Source: Pleurostoma richardsiae
Taxonomy: Eukaryota; Ascomycota; Sordariomycetes; Calosphaeriales; Pleurostomataceae
Direction: 5' to 3'
DNA length: 64,000 nt
Assembly: GCA_030052745.1 (NCBI GenBank)
Contig: JANBVO010000007.1
Coordinates: forward strand, 434,001 to 498,000
Below, one piece after another: positions 1 to 10,302 of this stretch; position 1 is the stretch's first letter, and every line of letters starts with the position of its first letter. The notes under the pieces were generated by a model. It saw nothing but the letters and a program-made list of their open reading frames with translations. It was not told where the DNA came from and did not search any database. Made by a program: the position numbers and the translations under genes.

Positions 1-116
1 TAGAAGTTGGTGAGAAGAGACAAGAGACAAGAGACACGAGACAAAGGAAGAGCTTTGGAACCTCCTGTCTCTAGCTGGCTGGAAGACTCCAAGGCATCAT
101 CACCACCCAGCCCAAG
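1..116 (+). other. Leader upstream of the ALDH gene
   Basis: Probable 5' untranslated leader or proximal promoter. It starts with a purine-rich run of short imperfect gagaca/agagaca repeats (roughly 10-45). The dehydrogenase ATG at 117 follows the favourable context caag-ATG-g. No other coding sense is visible. Confidence 0.4.
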
Positions 117-1619
117 ATGGCACTCGAGGAGGAGGATCGCCACACCTTCTACGCGGGCAAGCCGCAACCCTCGGTCGACAGCCCCGGCACGTTCCTCTCC
201 ATCGACCCTTCAACCGCCAGGCCCCTCTGCACCATCCACACCTCCTCCCCCGCCGCCGTCGACGCCGCCATCAGCGCCGCCAAGGCCGCATTCCCGGCCT
301 GGTCACAGACGCCGCCCCCGGAGCGGGCGCGCGTGCTGCTGCGCGCCGTCGCCCTCCTGCGCGAGCGCAACGACGCCCTCGCCCGCGTCGAGACCCTCGA
401 CACCGGCAAGCCCTTCTCCGAGACCTCGGCCGTCGACGTCGCCACTGGCGCCGACGTGCTCGAGTACTACGCGCACCTGGCCGCGTCGGGCGGGCTCAAC
501 GGCGAGCACTTCCGCCTGCGGCCGGAGGCCGCCGTGTACACGTCCAAGGAGCCCCTGGGCGTGTGCGCCGCCATCGGCGCTTGGAACTACCCGCTGCAGA
601 TCGCCCTGTGGAAGGCGGCGCCGTGCCTGGCCGCCGGCAACGCCCTCGTCTACAAGCCCAGCGAGTTCACCAGCCTGCACGGGCAGCGCCTCGCCGAGCT
701 GCTGCGGGAGGCCGGGCTGCCCGACGGCGTGTTCGGCGTGGTGTACGGCGCCGGGGAGGTCGGCGCGCAGCTCGCGGCGCACCCGGACGTCGCCAAGGTC
801 AGCTTCACGGGCCAGGTGAGCACGGGGAGGAAGGTGGCGGCGGCGGCGGCGGGCGGGATGAAGTACGTCACCATGGAGCTGGGCGGCAAGAGCCCGCTGG
901 TGGTGCTGCCCGGCGCCGACGTGGCGCAGGCGGTCGACGGCGCGATGATGGCCAACTTCTACAGCACGGGCCAGGTGTGCACCAACGGCACGAGGGTGTT
1001 CGTGCCGCGGGAGATGAAGGACGAGTTCGAGCGGACGCTGCTGGGGAAGATGCAGTACGTCAGGGCGGGCGACCTGTTCGACCCGGCCACCAACTTCGGG
1101 CCCCTCAGCAGCAAGGTGCACCAGGAGAAGGTCGCCAGCTACATACGGCACGGCATAGAGACGGACAAGGCGAGGCTTCTGTGCGGCGGGCTCGGGCAGC
1201 CGGAGGGGATCCCTGCGGACCTGAGGGACGGGTACTGGATCCGGCCGACCGTCTTCACGGACTGCTCGGACGGCATGAGGATCGTGCGGGAGGAGATCTT
1301 CGGGCCGGTCATGTGCATCCTCACCTACGCGAGCGTCGAGGAGGCGGTCGAGCGGGCGAACACGACCGAGCTGGGGCTGGCGGCCGGGGTGTTCGGGAGG
1401 GATATCGACCAGTGCCACCGGGTCATTGCCCAGCTGCAGGCCGGCATCACCTGGGTAAACACCTGGGGCGAGTCGCCGGCTGAGATGGCGGTCGGAGGCT
1501 GGAAGCAGAGTGGTCTGGGCGTCGAGAACGGGCGGAGGGGTCTGGAGGCGTGGGTCAGGAACAAAAGCACGCTCGTGGAGATGGGAGGCTCCGTCCCGAC
1601 GGTGTTCGCAAAGTTATAG
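117..1619 (+). CDS. Betaine-aldehyde dehydrogenase (BetB-like ALDH), 500 aa
   Basis: Intronless NAD(P)-dependent aldehyde dehydrogenase, closest in memory to bacterial BetB and its fungal counterparts, which oxidise betaine aldehyde to glycine betaine in choline use and osmoprotection. Family landmarks are all present: WNYPLQIALWK for substrate and cofactor binding, YKPSE with the cofactor lysine, MELGGKS with the general base Glu254, and GQVCTNGTR with catalytic Cys288. The C-terminal stretch WVNTWGESPAEMAVGG is characteristic of betaine-aldehyde dehydrogenases. The length is normal for the family. It converges on the amidase gene with a 156-bp spacer. A choline oxidase partner, often found beside fungal versions, is not in this window. 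The ALDH class is near certain; substrate specificity is inferred from resemblance. Confidence 0.93.
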   Translation: MALEEEDRHTFYAGKPQPSVDSPGTFLSIDPSTARPLCTIHTSSPAAVDAAISAAKAAFPAWSQTPPPERARVLLRAVALLRERNDALARVETLDTGKPFSETSAVDVATGADVLEYYAHLAASGGLNGEHFRLRPEAAVYTSKEPLGVCAAIGAWNYPLQIALWKAAPCLAAGNALVYKPSEFTSLHGQRLAELLREAGLPDGVFGVVYGAGEVGAQLAAHPDVAKVSFTGQVSTGRKVAAAAAGGMKYVTMELGGKSPLVVLPGADVAQAVDGAMMANFYSTGQVCTNGTRVFVPREMKDEFERTLLGKMQYVRAGDLFDPATNFGPLSSKVHQEKVASYIRHGIETDKARLLCGGLGQPEGIPADLRDGYWIRPTVFTDCSDGMRIVREEIFGPVMCILTYASVEEAVERANTTELGLAAGVFGRDIDQCHRVIAQLQAGITWVNTWGESPAEMAVGGWKQSGLGVENGRRGLEAWVRNKSTLVEMGGSVPTVFAKL

Positions 1620-1775
1620 GCAAGATGTGAAGGAAATACAGCAATGATATCCGCCTCGCACTTTGACTTGTCCCGGCACGTTAGGTGTTTGTCTGAGCAT
1701 TATCCTGAGCTGCCTATCAAGTTAACCAAGAGAAGACGACTTACATGACAGCATCGCATTGTATCGTATCGTAGT

Positions 1776-3476
1776 CTACAGTCTCGCGATCCTCTGCTGT
1801 CCATCCAGCTGCAGAGCCTCCTTCATCGCGTTCAACGCGCCAAACAGCTCGTTGTCATGATACTTCCTCGCCACGATCTGCAGGTCCACCGGTGCCCCCT
1901 CGAAGTCCCCCTGCGCCCACAGCTGCCTGACATGCCTGCACTCCTCGCTGAGTGGCACCCCGTTCGTCGGCGTGTACCCCTCCGCGCCCTTGGCCAGCGC
2001 CTTCACCGGCGTGGGCACCACCACCCCGGGGTAGTCGACGTAGTTCCACAGCGCGGTGTAGTTCCAGTACAGCGACGTGTCGTGCGCGCATGCCGGCCCC
2101 ACGAAGACGGGGCACACCACCACATCGACGTCCTCCCCCGTCCAGTGGTCCGCGAAGTCGCACCGGAACTGGTCGCGCGCCAGCCGCTGCTCCAGCAGCT
2201 CCGACGCCGCCAGCTGCGGGCCCTCGGCGTCGGAGATGATGTGCTTCGTCAGCGCGAACATGGGCTCCCCGGCGTCCGCCAGGTGCTCCTTGACGCCCTT
2301 GGCGCCGTCCGGCCAGTACGCCTTGCGGATGAGCTTGACCGCGTCGGCGGTGCGGTACGGCCTGAACGGCTTCACCTGGAAGCGGGACGAGAGCCCGAGC
2401 TGCGCCTTCGCCCACCCCAGGGCCCGCGTCACAGGCGGCTGCGGCTGGATGTGCCCGTCGTCCATCATGAAGCCGATCTTGAGGGGCGAGGTCCTCACGG
2501 CGGTGCCGAGGCCGGTCCAGGGGATGGGGATGAGCCGCGGGTCGGCGAGGTACGGCCGCTCGGCCAGGATGGCGGACATGAAGAGGTCCATGTCCCGCAG
2601 CGAGGTGCACATCGGCCCCGTGGAGATGAGGATGTTCAGCTCGGCCACCGCGCCGCCGTGCAGGAAGTCCTTCATGGGCAGCGTGTACGACGTCGGCTTG
2701 AAGCCGTAGATGCCGCAGAAGCCGGCCGGGCACCGGACGCTGCCGCCGATGTCAGTGCCTATGCCGAGCACCGAGCCCCTGAGGGCCACCAGGGCGGCCT
2801 CTCCGCCGGTCGAGCCGCCCGCCGAGAGGAAGATGTTGTACGGGTTCAGCACCCGGCCGTAGGGGGACACGCTCTCCAGGTGCATGATGGACTGCGGCTG
2901 GTTGGTCTTGCAGTAGTAGACCGCCCCGAGCCTCCGCAGGATGCCCATCATGTGGCAGTCCTCCGTGTCCTTGACCCTCGTGCTGATGAAGCCGGCCGCT
3001 GAGTAGTGCCCGGCGACGGGCATGTGCTCCTTCAGGCTGATGGGCACGCCGTGCAGCGGGCCGACGGTCTTGCCCGTCGCGGCCTGGTAGGCGTCCAGCT
3101 CCTTGGCGCGCTGCACGGCCTCGTCCATGAACCACTCCACCAGGCAGCAGCTCACCTGGTGGGCGATGATGGCGCGCTTCGAGAAGGCGGTGGCCACGGC
3201 GACGGCGGTGAACTTGCGGCTGCGGATGGCGTCCGCCAGGGCGACGGCGTCATACTTCTCGGTGATCTCGAGCTCCTCCTCGGTCAGAATGCCACACTGC
3301 CGCGGGATACCCGTGACATCCTTGGGTGGGCTGTCCACGAAATGCTGCGGGATGTAATACTCCTCCGGGACCTTCTGCACGAACTCCTGGACTATGGAGC
3401 TCTTGAGGGCCTCATATTCCGGTGTCCCAGATGGGACGGGGACCGTCTGGATCAGGGGAAAGGGACGTGAAGGCAT
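1776..3476 (-). CDS. Amidase-signature hydrolase (acetamidase-like), 566 aa
   Basis: Amidase signature (AS) family enzyme that hydrolyses a small amide to acid plus ammonia. The Ser-cisSer-Lys machinery is visible: lysine in VPISLKEHMPVAG, cis-serine in GGSTGGEAAL, and nucleophilic serine in GTDIGGSVRCPAGFCG. Start: the first in-frame ATG that gives a normal acetamidase-like N-terminus (MPSRPFPLIQTVPVPSG) is at 3476. The frame is open for about 50 codons further upstream, but that extension is hydrophobic and unlike the family. The gene is intronless. The neighbourhood (ALDH, ACC deaminase, transporter) suggests use of organic nitrogen. The family is secure; the substrate (acetamide, formamide, indole-acetamide or other) cannot be read from sequence. 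Confidence 0.92.
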   Translation of the reverse strand: MPSRPFPLIQTVPVPSGTPEYEALKSSIVQEFVQKVPEEYYIPQHFVDSPPKDVTGIPRQCGILTEEELEITEKYDAVALADAIRSRKFTAVAVATAFSKRAIIAHQVSCCLVEWFMDEAVQRAKELDAYQAATGKTVGPLHGVPISLKEHMPVAGHYSAAGFISTRVKDTEDCHMMGILRRLGAVYYCKTNQPQSIMHLESVSPYGRVLNPYNIFLSAGGSTGGEAALVALRGSVLGIGTDIGGSVRCPAGFCGIYGFKPTSYTLPMKDFLHGGAVAELNILISTGPMCTSLRDMDLFMSAILAERPYLADPRLIPIPWTGLGTAVRTSPLKIGFMMDDGHIQPQPPVTRALGWAKAQLGLSSRFQVKPFRPYRTADAVKLIRKAYWPDGAKGVKEHLADAGEPMFALTKHIISDAEGPQLAASELLEQRLARDQFRCDFADHWTGEDVDVVVCPVFVGPACAHDTSLYWNYTALWNYVDYPGVVVPTPVKALAKGAEGYTPTNGVPLSEECRHVRQLWAQGDFEGAPVDLQIVARKYHDNELFGALNAMKEALQLDGQQRIARL

Positions 3477-4614
3477 CGTGAGTCTCTGTGCCCAGCTCAG
3501 ATGGCCGAGTGGTAAAGTGACAAGTGAGAGCAAGGCGCAGGGGGTTATGACATAGGTGCAGCTTGTGAGGGGGGAGAGCTGCGCTGAATCCGTCTTGACG
3601 TAGTGAAACACACCGAGTGTCTTATCTCGCATCGGCTACCTGTACGCAATGCTGCTGCATGCCGACAGAAGCCACTGTCACCTTAACCGACACGGCCGGA
3701 TCTGCGTCGCGATCGGGACCATCCGGAGCACACCGTTGACGCTGCCCTTGCCTGCAGTTTGAGGTTTTATCACGCCCGCGCAACACTTATCGGCGGGGTT
3801 GCAGACGCCCGCAAAGCCATGGCGATAAGCCCTCGAAGCTGTGTGGCCGGAGATGCTGCATCTGCGGCTCCCTGACTCTGACAGGAAGCCTTTGCCGATC
3901 GCCGCCATCGGCTGGGCTCCACCCGTCCCGAACGACGCGCCCCGGCGGCACGGCAGATAAGGAGCCCATAGGAGCCCCAGTTATTCGTCGTCTCAACGGC
4001 CGGGTTCTGGATCGAACTACCATAAAGAGGGTAGTCGGGTGGGCACCGGCGATAGCCTCCAGCGCCCGCAGGGGTTCGGCACCCGTGTGCGCGGGGAGCT
4101 CAGGGGTCGCCTGTGGTTGTCTGATGCCGTCCGTGATGCGTGGCGGCGCCGAGCGCCGGAGTCGAGGCCGCCCTCGAGCCGGGAAGGGTTAAGAGGATGA
4201 CTGCTGTTGCGCAGGAACGATTCTCCTACACTGCATATCGCCTAGCTCTGTGTTGCGTCACGTATTTTGACGACGATCTGCTGACGCCGTGACATGGTTG
4301 AATCTGTCGTTATCGGCCGGGATTGGCGAATGTTTGAGCTAAAGCATGAACACCGAGGTTATACAGCGATAAGGATGCCGCAAAGGTGGGAGCACAGGAG
4401 GCCTTTGAGTGGGCTTGTCCCAGGTCATCGGGTGGTTGGCCCGGTGGTTGGCCCCCGTCACGCATCTCCCGGTGTGTCTTCGACGGTGTCACCCATATAA
4501 GCGTGGCCTCCCCCTTGGCGACCTCGAGAGTGGGACTCGACGTACTCCTGCGTATACGATCTGCCTCGCTCTGCGTCTACCTCTTGTCTTGTGATCACAG
4601 CCCAGTCCCTCACC
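3477..4614. promoter_or_regulatory. Divergent promoter region, amidase / MFS
   Basis: A 1.1-kb gene-free stretch separates the start codons of the amidase (minus) and the MFS transporter (plus). A TATA-like tataa lies at 4496-4500, 115 bp before the transporter ATG. A perfect 12-bp tandem duplication (unit ggtggttggccc) occupies 4431-4454. Short open frames here have no recognisable product. Confidence 0.5.
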
Positions 4615-6261
4615 ATGACTGGAGACAACGTCCATTCAGGGGCCGTGCCCGGGACAGTCCACCTTGTCGATGTCGCCGGCGAGAGCTCCGGCAAGTCCAA
4701 GGATGGCATCGAGCTGATCCCCCGGCCGAGCAATGATCCGGAGGACCCGCTCAACTGGAGCGAGAAGCGGAAGCGTTTCTCGGCCGGCATGATGGTCACC
4801 TATGTCCTTGGCACGGGCATCCCTGGCACCCTTCACTACTCCGTGCTGGCAGACATCACGCGCGACACCGGCATCTCGACCGCGTCTCTGGTCCAGGGCA
4901 CTGGCCTCATGTTCCTCTTCCTCGGCTGGGCGTGCCTGCTCTGGCAGCCCCTAGCGCTCACCTACGGTCGCCGCGGCGTCTACCTCCTCTCGACCCTCAT
5001 CATGGTCCCCCTCATGGTATGGACGGCCTACACCAAGACCACGGGCGAGTGGTACGCCCAGCGGATCCTGCTCGGCGTCGTAGTCTCACCCATCGAGTCC
5101 CTCCCCGAAGTCAGCGTGCCCGACGTCTTCTTCGCCCACAACCGAGGAGCCTGGATGGGGCTCTACGTCTTCACCCTCTTCGGCTCCAACTTCCTGGCGC
5201 CGCTCATCGCCGGCTGGTTCGCCCAGGCCTACGGCTGGAGGTGGACTATGCACTTCGGCGCCATGATCGCCGCCGTCTCATTCTGCATCTTGTTCCTCTT
5301 CATGGAGGAGACCATGTACTTCCGCAACACCCTCGAGGGTCTCGAGGAGGAGCAGCAGTCAGACAAGGAAGCCCCTCAGGCCGCTCAAGGAGGGGTTATG
5401 ATGGATGAGAAGAAGGCCATCAGAGACGTCGCGAGCTCGCAGGAGGCTGCCCCCGTCCGCGGAAACGTGTACCCCGCGCGGAGGAGCCGCCTCCAGAAGC
5501 TGATGCCCTTCGTCAGCATGCCGGGCCGGCCGAGCAACAAGCAGATGTTCCAGGCCATGTACCTGCCCCTGATCATCATCGTCAAATTCCCCAACGTGGC
5601 CTGGGCCGGCTTCATCTACGGCATCAACCTGTCGTGGTACAACGTCCTCAACGGCACGGCCAGCCCCGTGCTCAGTGCCGCCCCCTACAACTGGTCGACC
5701 GGCCTCGTCGGCTCCATCTACGCCGGCCCCATCGTCGGCGCCGCGCTGGGCTGCCTGTGGGCCGGCAACGTGGCCGACAAGACGGCGCTGTGGCTCGCCC
5801 GCCGCAACGGCGGCGTCCGAGAGCCGGAGCAGAGGCTGTGGCCGCTCGCGCTCTCGGCGCTGCTGTCCTGCGTCGGGCTGATCACCTGGGGCGTCGGCGC
5901 CGAGCACTTCGTGCACTGGGCCGGGCTCGCCATCGCCCTGGGGATCCTGACCTTCAGCGTGGTCACGGGGGGCTCCATCGCCCTGTCGTACAACGTCGAC
6001 TGCTTCAAGGACATCAGCGGCGACTCGACGACCGCGATCATCATCATCCGCAACACCATCGGGTTCGCCATCTCCTACGGCATCACGCCTTGGTACACCA
6101 ACATGGGCCTGCAGAACTGCTTCGTCATGGCCGGGTTCCTGTCCCTGGGGTGCACCTGCACGTTCTTGCTGATGATCTGGAAGGGCAAGGCGCTGCGGAG
6201 GTGGTCTGCGGCCAGGTACTGGAAGATGGCGGAGAAGACTAGGAAGTTTTCTCACGAGTAG
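4615..6261 (+). CDS. MFS transporter, drug:H+ antiporter / HOL1-like, 548 aa
   Basis: Intronless polytopic membrane protein of the major facilitator superfamily. A soluble N-terminus carries the motif EDPLNWSEKRK, typical of the fungal DHA1/HOL1-like group. Hydrophobic segments follow in two blocks, split by a long charged central loop (about residues 245-300, rich in E, K and Q). Conserved pieces include LTYGRRGVYL (loop 2-3) and PEVSVPDVFFAHNRG. The start is the ATG at 4615 in a good Kozak context (caccATGac); a GTG 24 bp upstream was ignored. It lies between an amidase and an ACC deaminase, so it may import or export a nitrogenous substrate, but HOL1-like transporters are too varied to assign one. 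It probably sits in the plasma membrane. Confidence 0.88.
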   Translation: MTGDNVHSGAVPGTVHLVDVAGESSGKSKDGIELIPRPSNDPEDPLNWSEKRKRFSAGMMVTYVLGTGIPGTLHYSVLADITRDTGISTASLVQGTGLMFLFLGWACLLWQPLALTYGRRGVYLLSTLIMVPLMVWTAYTKTTGEWYAQRILLGVVVSPIESLPEVSVPDVFFAHNRGAWMGLYVFTLFGSNFLAPLIAGWFAQAYGWRWTMHFGAMIAAVSFCILFLFMEETMYFRNTLEGLEEEQQSDKEAPQAAQGGVMMDEKKAIRDVASSQEAAPVRGNVYPARRSRLQKLMPFVSMPGRPSNKQMFQAMYLPLIIIVKFPNVAWAGFIYGINLSWYNVLNGTASPVLSAAPYNWSTGLVGSIYAGPIVGAALGCLWAGNVADKTALWLARRNGGVREPEQRLWPLALSALLSCVGLITWGVGAEHFVHWAGLAIALGILTFSVVTGGSIALSYNVDCFKDISGDSTTAIIIIRNTIGFAISYGITPWYTNMGLQNCFVMAGFLSLGCTCTFLLMIWKGKALRRWSAARYWKMAEKTRKFSHE

Positions 6262-6855
6262 ATGTCGGGTGATTGTGTGTATTATGTCGCTGGAAGGGCT
6301 GTAAACATGCACATAGAGGCTCCGTACATGGATTGGGAGCATAAACAAGAGCAGCTCTTCCAGAGGTCTGCGTAAGTCGTCTCGGTTTGCGACGGTTCAC
6401 ATCTTTATTAAGGGGTATCTTCAACTCTGAGAGGATGATAGTGCCCGCGGGAATCACAGACGGATATCGTACCTCATCATATTATCAATCGTGGCAATTG
6501 AGAAGAAGAGATACATATTGACAAGTGTTTGCCGCGGATAACGCCCTTGAGCACTCCACTGAAAGCGTCGCTAAGTGGAACTGCTTGCCAGTAAACTGGC
6601 CGGCAGCAAGTCGTTACTCCGGAGCGATCCGCAAGGTGCAGGTAGGCGAGTCAGTTAGTTACCATAACTTCTGACCTGGCGTGAGGAATAAGTGCTGCCC
6701 GATAACGGCTCCGCTCCCCGGCTCCTTTCCCGCGGGGAACTCGATCAGCTCGGCGGCTTCAACAGGTTGTTATATTGAGTGTCTCCCCCTGAGGGAGGAC
6801 ACTGATCTTTAATACTGTTCATCAAGTCTCCTCATTACTCGGGCAACACATCACA
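6262..6855. other. Intergenic, MFS to ACC deaminase
   Basis: A 594-bp gap between two genes on the plus strand. It should hold the 3' end of the transporter transcript and the promoter of the deaminase. No conserved coding sense or repeat was seen. Confidence 0.4.
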
Positions 6856-7949
6856 ATGTCTGACCTCAACCTCCCCGAACCCTTCGCCAGCATTCCCAAG
6901 GCATCCTTTCTATTTGGGCCTTCACCAATCCAGCAGCTGCCCCGCATATCTGAGGCACTGGGAGGGAAGGTCAACGTATACGCAAAGCGGGATGACTGTA
7001 ACTCTGGGTTAGCCTTCGGCGGCAACAAGACCCGGAAGCTAGAGTATGTTTCAGTCTTAGGCATCTCCAGCGACATCGTGCTTACCACACAGGCAGGTAC
7101 CTCATACCAGACGCGCTGGCCCAAGGCTGCGACACGCTCGTCAGCATCGGCGGCGTGCAGTCCAACCACACCCGCCAAGTGGCGGCCGTGGCGCGGGCGA
7201 CGGGGCTGAAGGTGGCCCTGGTGCAGGAGCACTGGGTGGACTGGGAGAGCCCCGAGTACGAGCGCGTCGGCAACCTGCAGCTCTCGCGGCTGATGGGCGC
7301 CGACTGCCGGCTGGACGCCAGCACCTTCGGCATCGAGCACAAGAACACGCTCAAGAGCCTGGAGGCGGAGCTGAAGGATGCGGGCCGCAAGCCCTACTAC
7401 ATCCCCGCCGGCGCGTCGGACCACCCGCTGGGCGGCCTGGGCTTCGCGCGGTGGGCGTTCGAGGTGGAGGCGCAGGAGCGGGAGATGGGCGTCTTCTTCG
7501 ACACCGTCGTCGTGTGCGCCGTGACGGGGTCGACCATGGCCGGCATCGTGGCCGGGTTCAAGCTGGCGCAGAAGAAGTGCGGGTCGCGCCCGCGGAGGGT
7601 GGTCGGCGTCGACGCCAGCGCCAAGGTGAAGCAGACGTTCGACCAGGTGCTGCGCATCGCCAAGTTCACGGGGGTCAAGATCGGGCTGGAAGAGGGGGAC
7701 ATCACGGAAGAGGACATCATCCTGGACGACCGGTACCACGCCGGCACCTACGGCATCCCCGACGAGCAGACCATCGCCGCGATCAAGTTCGGGGCGGAGA
7801 CCGAGGCCTTCATCACCGATCCCGTGTACGAGGGCAAGAGCCTGGCGGGGATGATGGACATGATCCGCAAGGGCGAGATCACGTCCGGGAACGTGCTGTA
7901 CGCTCACCTCGGCGGGCAGCTGGCGCTGAATGCGTATACCAACATGTAG
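6856..7949 (+). CDS. 1-aminocyclopropane-1-carboxylate (ACC) deaminase, 346 aa
   Basis: PLP-dependent enzyme that converts the ethylene precursor ACC to 2-oxobutyrate and ammonia, so it can supply nitrogen and lower ethylene in a plant partner. Two exons, 6856-7043 and 7097-7949; the 53-bp intron has a GTATGT donor and rejoins as KLEYLIPDAL. The PLP lysine is Lys58 in [19 protein letters not shown] binds substrate and VTGSTMAGI binds phosphate. The Glu/Leu pair that separates true ACC deaminases from D-cysteine desulfhydrases appears present (DPVYEGKS and [10 protein letters not shown]). The length is normal. The frame is open on both sides of the intron and nothing looks broken. Confidence 0.93.
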
Positions 7950-8209
7950 CGTGCTTGTAAAGACTGGGAGTATCCTTCCAAAGGCAGTTGCGATCAGTCT
8001 ATTAAGTGCGCACTGAACGAGGGTATAGACGTGAATATCTCTATGAGTTGGTAAACTTGGAACACTTGAGGGACTGTAACTGGCGGACAGCAACGATATC
8101 ATAACGTTCTGCGAATCCATGCGAGAAGGGCTTCCACAATCTATCCTGGAAACGGAGACGACTGCTTAAAAACCTGCGCATGCACCGCGACTGGCGGTGA
8201 AATACCGTG

Positions 8210-10302
8210 TCAGACCTTTGCGACAGGCTGCTCTCGTCGAATCTCCGTAACGGCTGTTGGCTCCCAAATGTCATACTCAAGTAGCCCCTGATCGTTGCGG
8301 AATGCCTTGCCCTTGCGACTGGGGTTCCAAAGTCAGATCAACTTCGAAAGGAAGACTCCTCATGGGGAAAAGGACTTACATATCCCTCCGGATCATCAAG
8401 ATGATAGCAAACACACTCAAGATAGCCAGGGCGATCATACCGGCGCAGATCTGATATCCGTATTTGTAATGAGGCGCTGGGCAAAGATATTAGCACTCGG
8501 AAATACCGGGATAACGGGAAAAGGCACGTAGCCCAATAACATACCGTCCACGGCCGGGAAGAGCAGAACCAAAGCCCAGGCGTTGACTGCATACACCATT
8601 GTGTTGCCGATAGAGACAATGAGACCGCGCAGCGTACCATTGCCTTGGCAGACCTCGTTCAGCCAGGCAATAGTTATGGACTGTGCCGGCAGGCCCGCGG
8701 TGATGAAGATGTAGCCAATGAACTTGAGCCACTCCGGTGCCTCCCAGACGGCCACGAACACGTTGCCAGCCAGGCATATGAACATGTTGGCCACGATCAC
8801 GATGGGGCGGTTCTCAAGCCAGTCTGATATGAAGCCGCTGATGATCGCGTTGACCAGAGCCGCCCCCTGTCCGGCCGTCGGAATGTTGTTGATCTGCGGC
8901 ACTGAGTACTTTCCGAGGTACTGGAGCCAGAGGTTGAAGTAGCCGTCGCCCCAAGAGAAGGCGCCGTACAAGCTGGTGCTGAGTTAGCTCAGGTTGACAG
9001 AGGTTGGAGCTTAGGCATCCTTACAGGTAGCAAAGCACAAACAGGTAGACGTGCCATGTCGTCCAGATAGACTTGAAGCGAGTCCAGGTAATCTTCTGAA
9101 CAGGGCGACGTCCGACTCTGTCCATTCTGTCGATTGCTAGTTCGATTTCCTAAAAGTTGCGTAAGACGATGATCATCAAAGTTGAAGAGAGGGTGGAGTG
9201 TTACCGTAGCCTTCAACCACCTTGCTTTCGTATCTCTCGGCTGATCTGGTAGAGCATAGAAACCCCACAGAGAAATGGGGACAGAGATCAGTCCATCAAA
9301 GATGAACAGCCATCTACTTCCGTCAGCGTTCGGCCCAAGGCTCGTGCATGTATGAGGACGTACCTCCAGCTTGCCATGCCTGTCCCGTCCATGTGGCTGT
9401 AGAGGCCCGCCTGGATGTATCCCGAGAACATTCCCGCCACTCTGGCTGAAACTTCGTAGAGCGCCATTCGCTTACCGAGTTCAGAGGGCGTGTACCAAGC
9501 CCCGAGAACTGCTGCGAAACCCGGAAACGCAATTCCCTGGAAGAATCCAATGGCAAATCGTAAGCCATAGACCTGGAACAATCCCTTGTCAGCGATGATC
9601 AAAGCAAATTCAACAGTCTCATGTGCCACTCACTGCCTCTGCTGACTTTGCTCCAGCGATGCCCATTACGAGAGCCGTCCAAGCCAGCTCGCAGGACGGC
9701 ATTAGGATTGATGGCCTGACTCTAGTCGCCAATAGCATAAGCGGCACTATACCCTTTGTCAGCATATACCGTAATCATAAAAGGGGAGCCTTATCTGACC
9801 TGCGCCGGCAATGATGCCGCAGTTAAATGTCGTTGAGAAGTAGTTGAGTTCATTGCCGAAGAGCGAAAGCTGCGAAGCCCTTATTAGCCAAGATATCGAG
9901 ATGGACCGTTACCCCCGTCTTTCACTCACGTCCTCTTTCATACCAGAGACGTATGCATTGCTTGGATTGATGACTTAGCTTAGCCAGAAGTGAGCTTATT
10001 AAAGAGACCATACCTGATGTTGGTGTTATCTAACGTCTGCATGAAGCACGAGAGCGCGGTGTAAGATCTATGTCGGTGGTTAGTCACCGTATCTAGTTAT
10101 CTAGATGCGAAGTCTCTGCGTACAGCACGAAGATGTCTAGCTTTCGAACCAAGGCTCGGTCGGCATCTGTGTTGAAGTAGCGAGGCAGAGCGATACCGAA
10201 TATGTGCCGCCGGTGCTCATCCTCAGAAGCAACCTCGACTGCGACTGGACCGGCATCGCCTCCTTTTGGGCTTCCCGCGGCAGATATTGTGTCAGACGAC
10301 AT
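8210..10302 (-). CDS. MFS permease, pantothenate/Dal5 (ACS) family, 507 aa
   Basis: Anion:cation symporter-type MFS permease. Eleven exons were placed by splice signals: 10302-10124, 10067-10014, 9960-9930, 9869-9800, 9746-9634, 9572-9364, 9313-9205, 9149-9025, 8972-8545, 8476-8380, 8318-8210; they total 508 codons with the stop. The joined protein reads through the hallmark SNAYVSGMKEDL, common to pantothenate (Liz1/Fen2) and related transporters, then DGLISVPISLWGFYALPDQP in the central region and APHYKYGYQICAGM near the end, closing with a charged tail ending in EQPVAKV. One exon is only 31 bp. It is divergent from the NtaA-type monooxygenase, suggesting uptake of the compound that enzyme attacks. 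The family is secure; the substrate is unknown. Confidence 0.85.

Noticed and set aside
303-1418. Long minus-strand open frame of 371 codons opposite the aldehyde dehydrogenase
   Set aside because: It is Arg/His/Ala-rich antisense of a high-GC gene and has no family features.
1857-3002. Plus-strand open frame of 381 codons over the amidase
   Set aside because: Shadow of GC-rich coding on the other strand; composition is repetitive Arg/His/Pro/Val.
3500-3575. tRNA-like A-box (tggccgagtgg) as in a tRNA-Ser or tRNA-Leu
   Set aside because: No matching B-box (GGTTCGA-type) or acceptor-stem complement follows, and it lies in the open extension upstream of the amidase ATG.
5359-6348. Minus-strand open frame of 329 codons over the MFS gene
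   Set aside because: Antisense shadow; the plus strand encodes a clear transporter.
6822-8120. Minus-strand open frame of 432 codons over ACC deaminase
   Set aside because: It crosses the real intron and reads as Arg/His/Leu-rich shadow of the deaminase.
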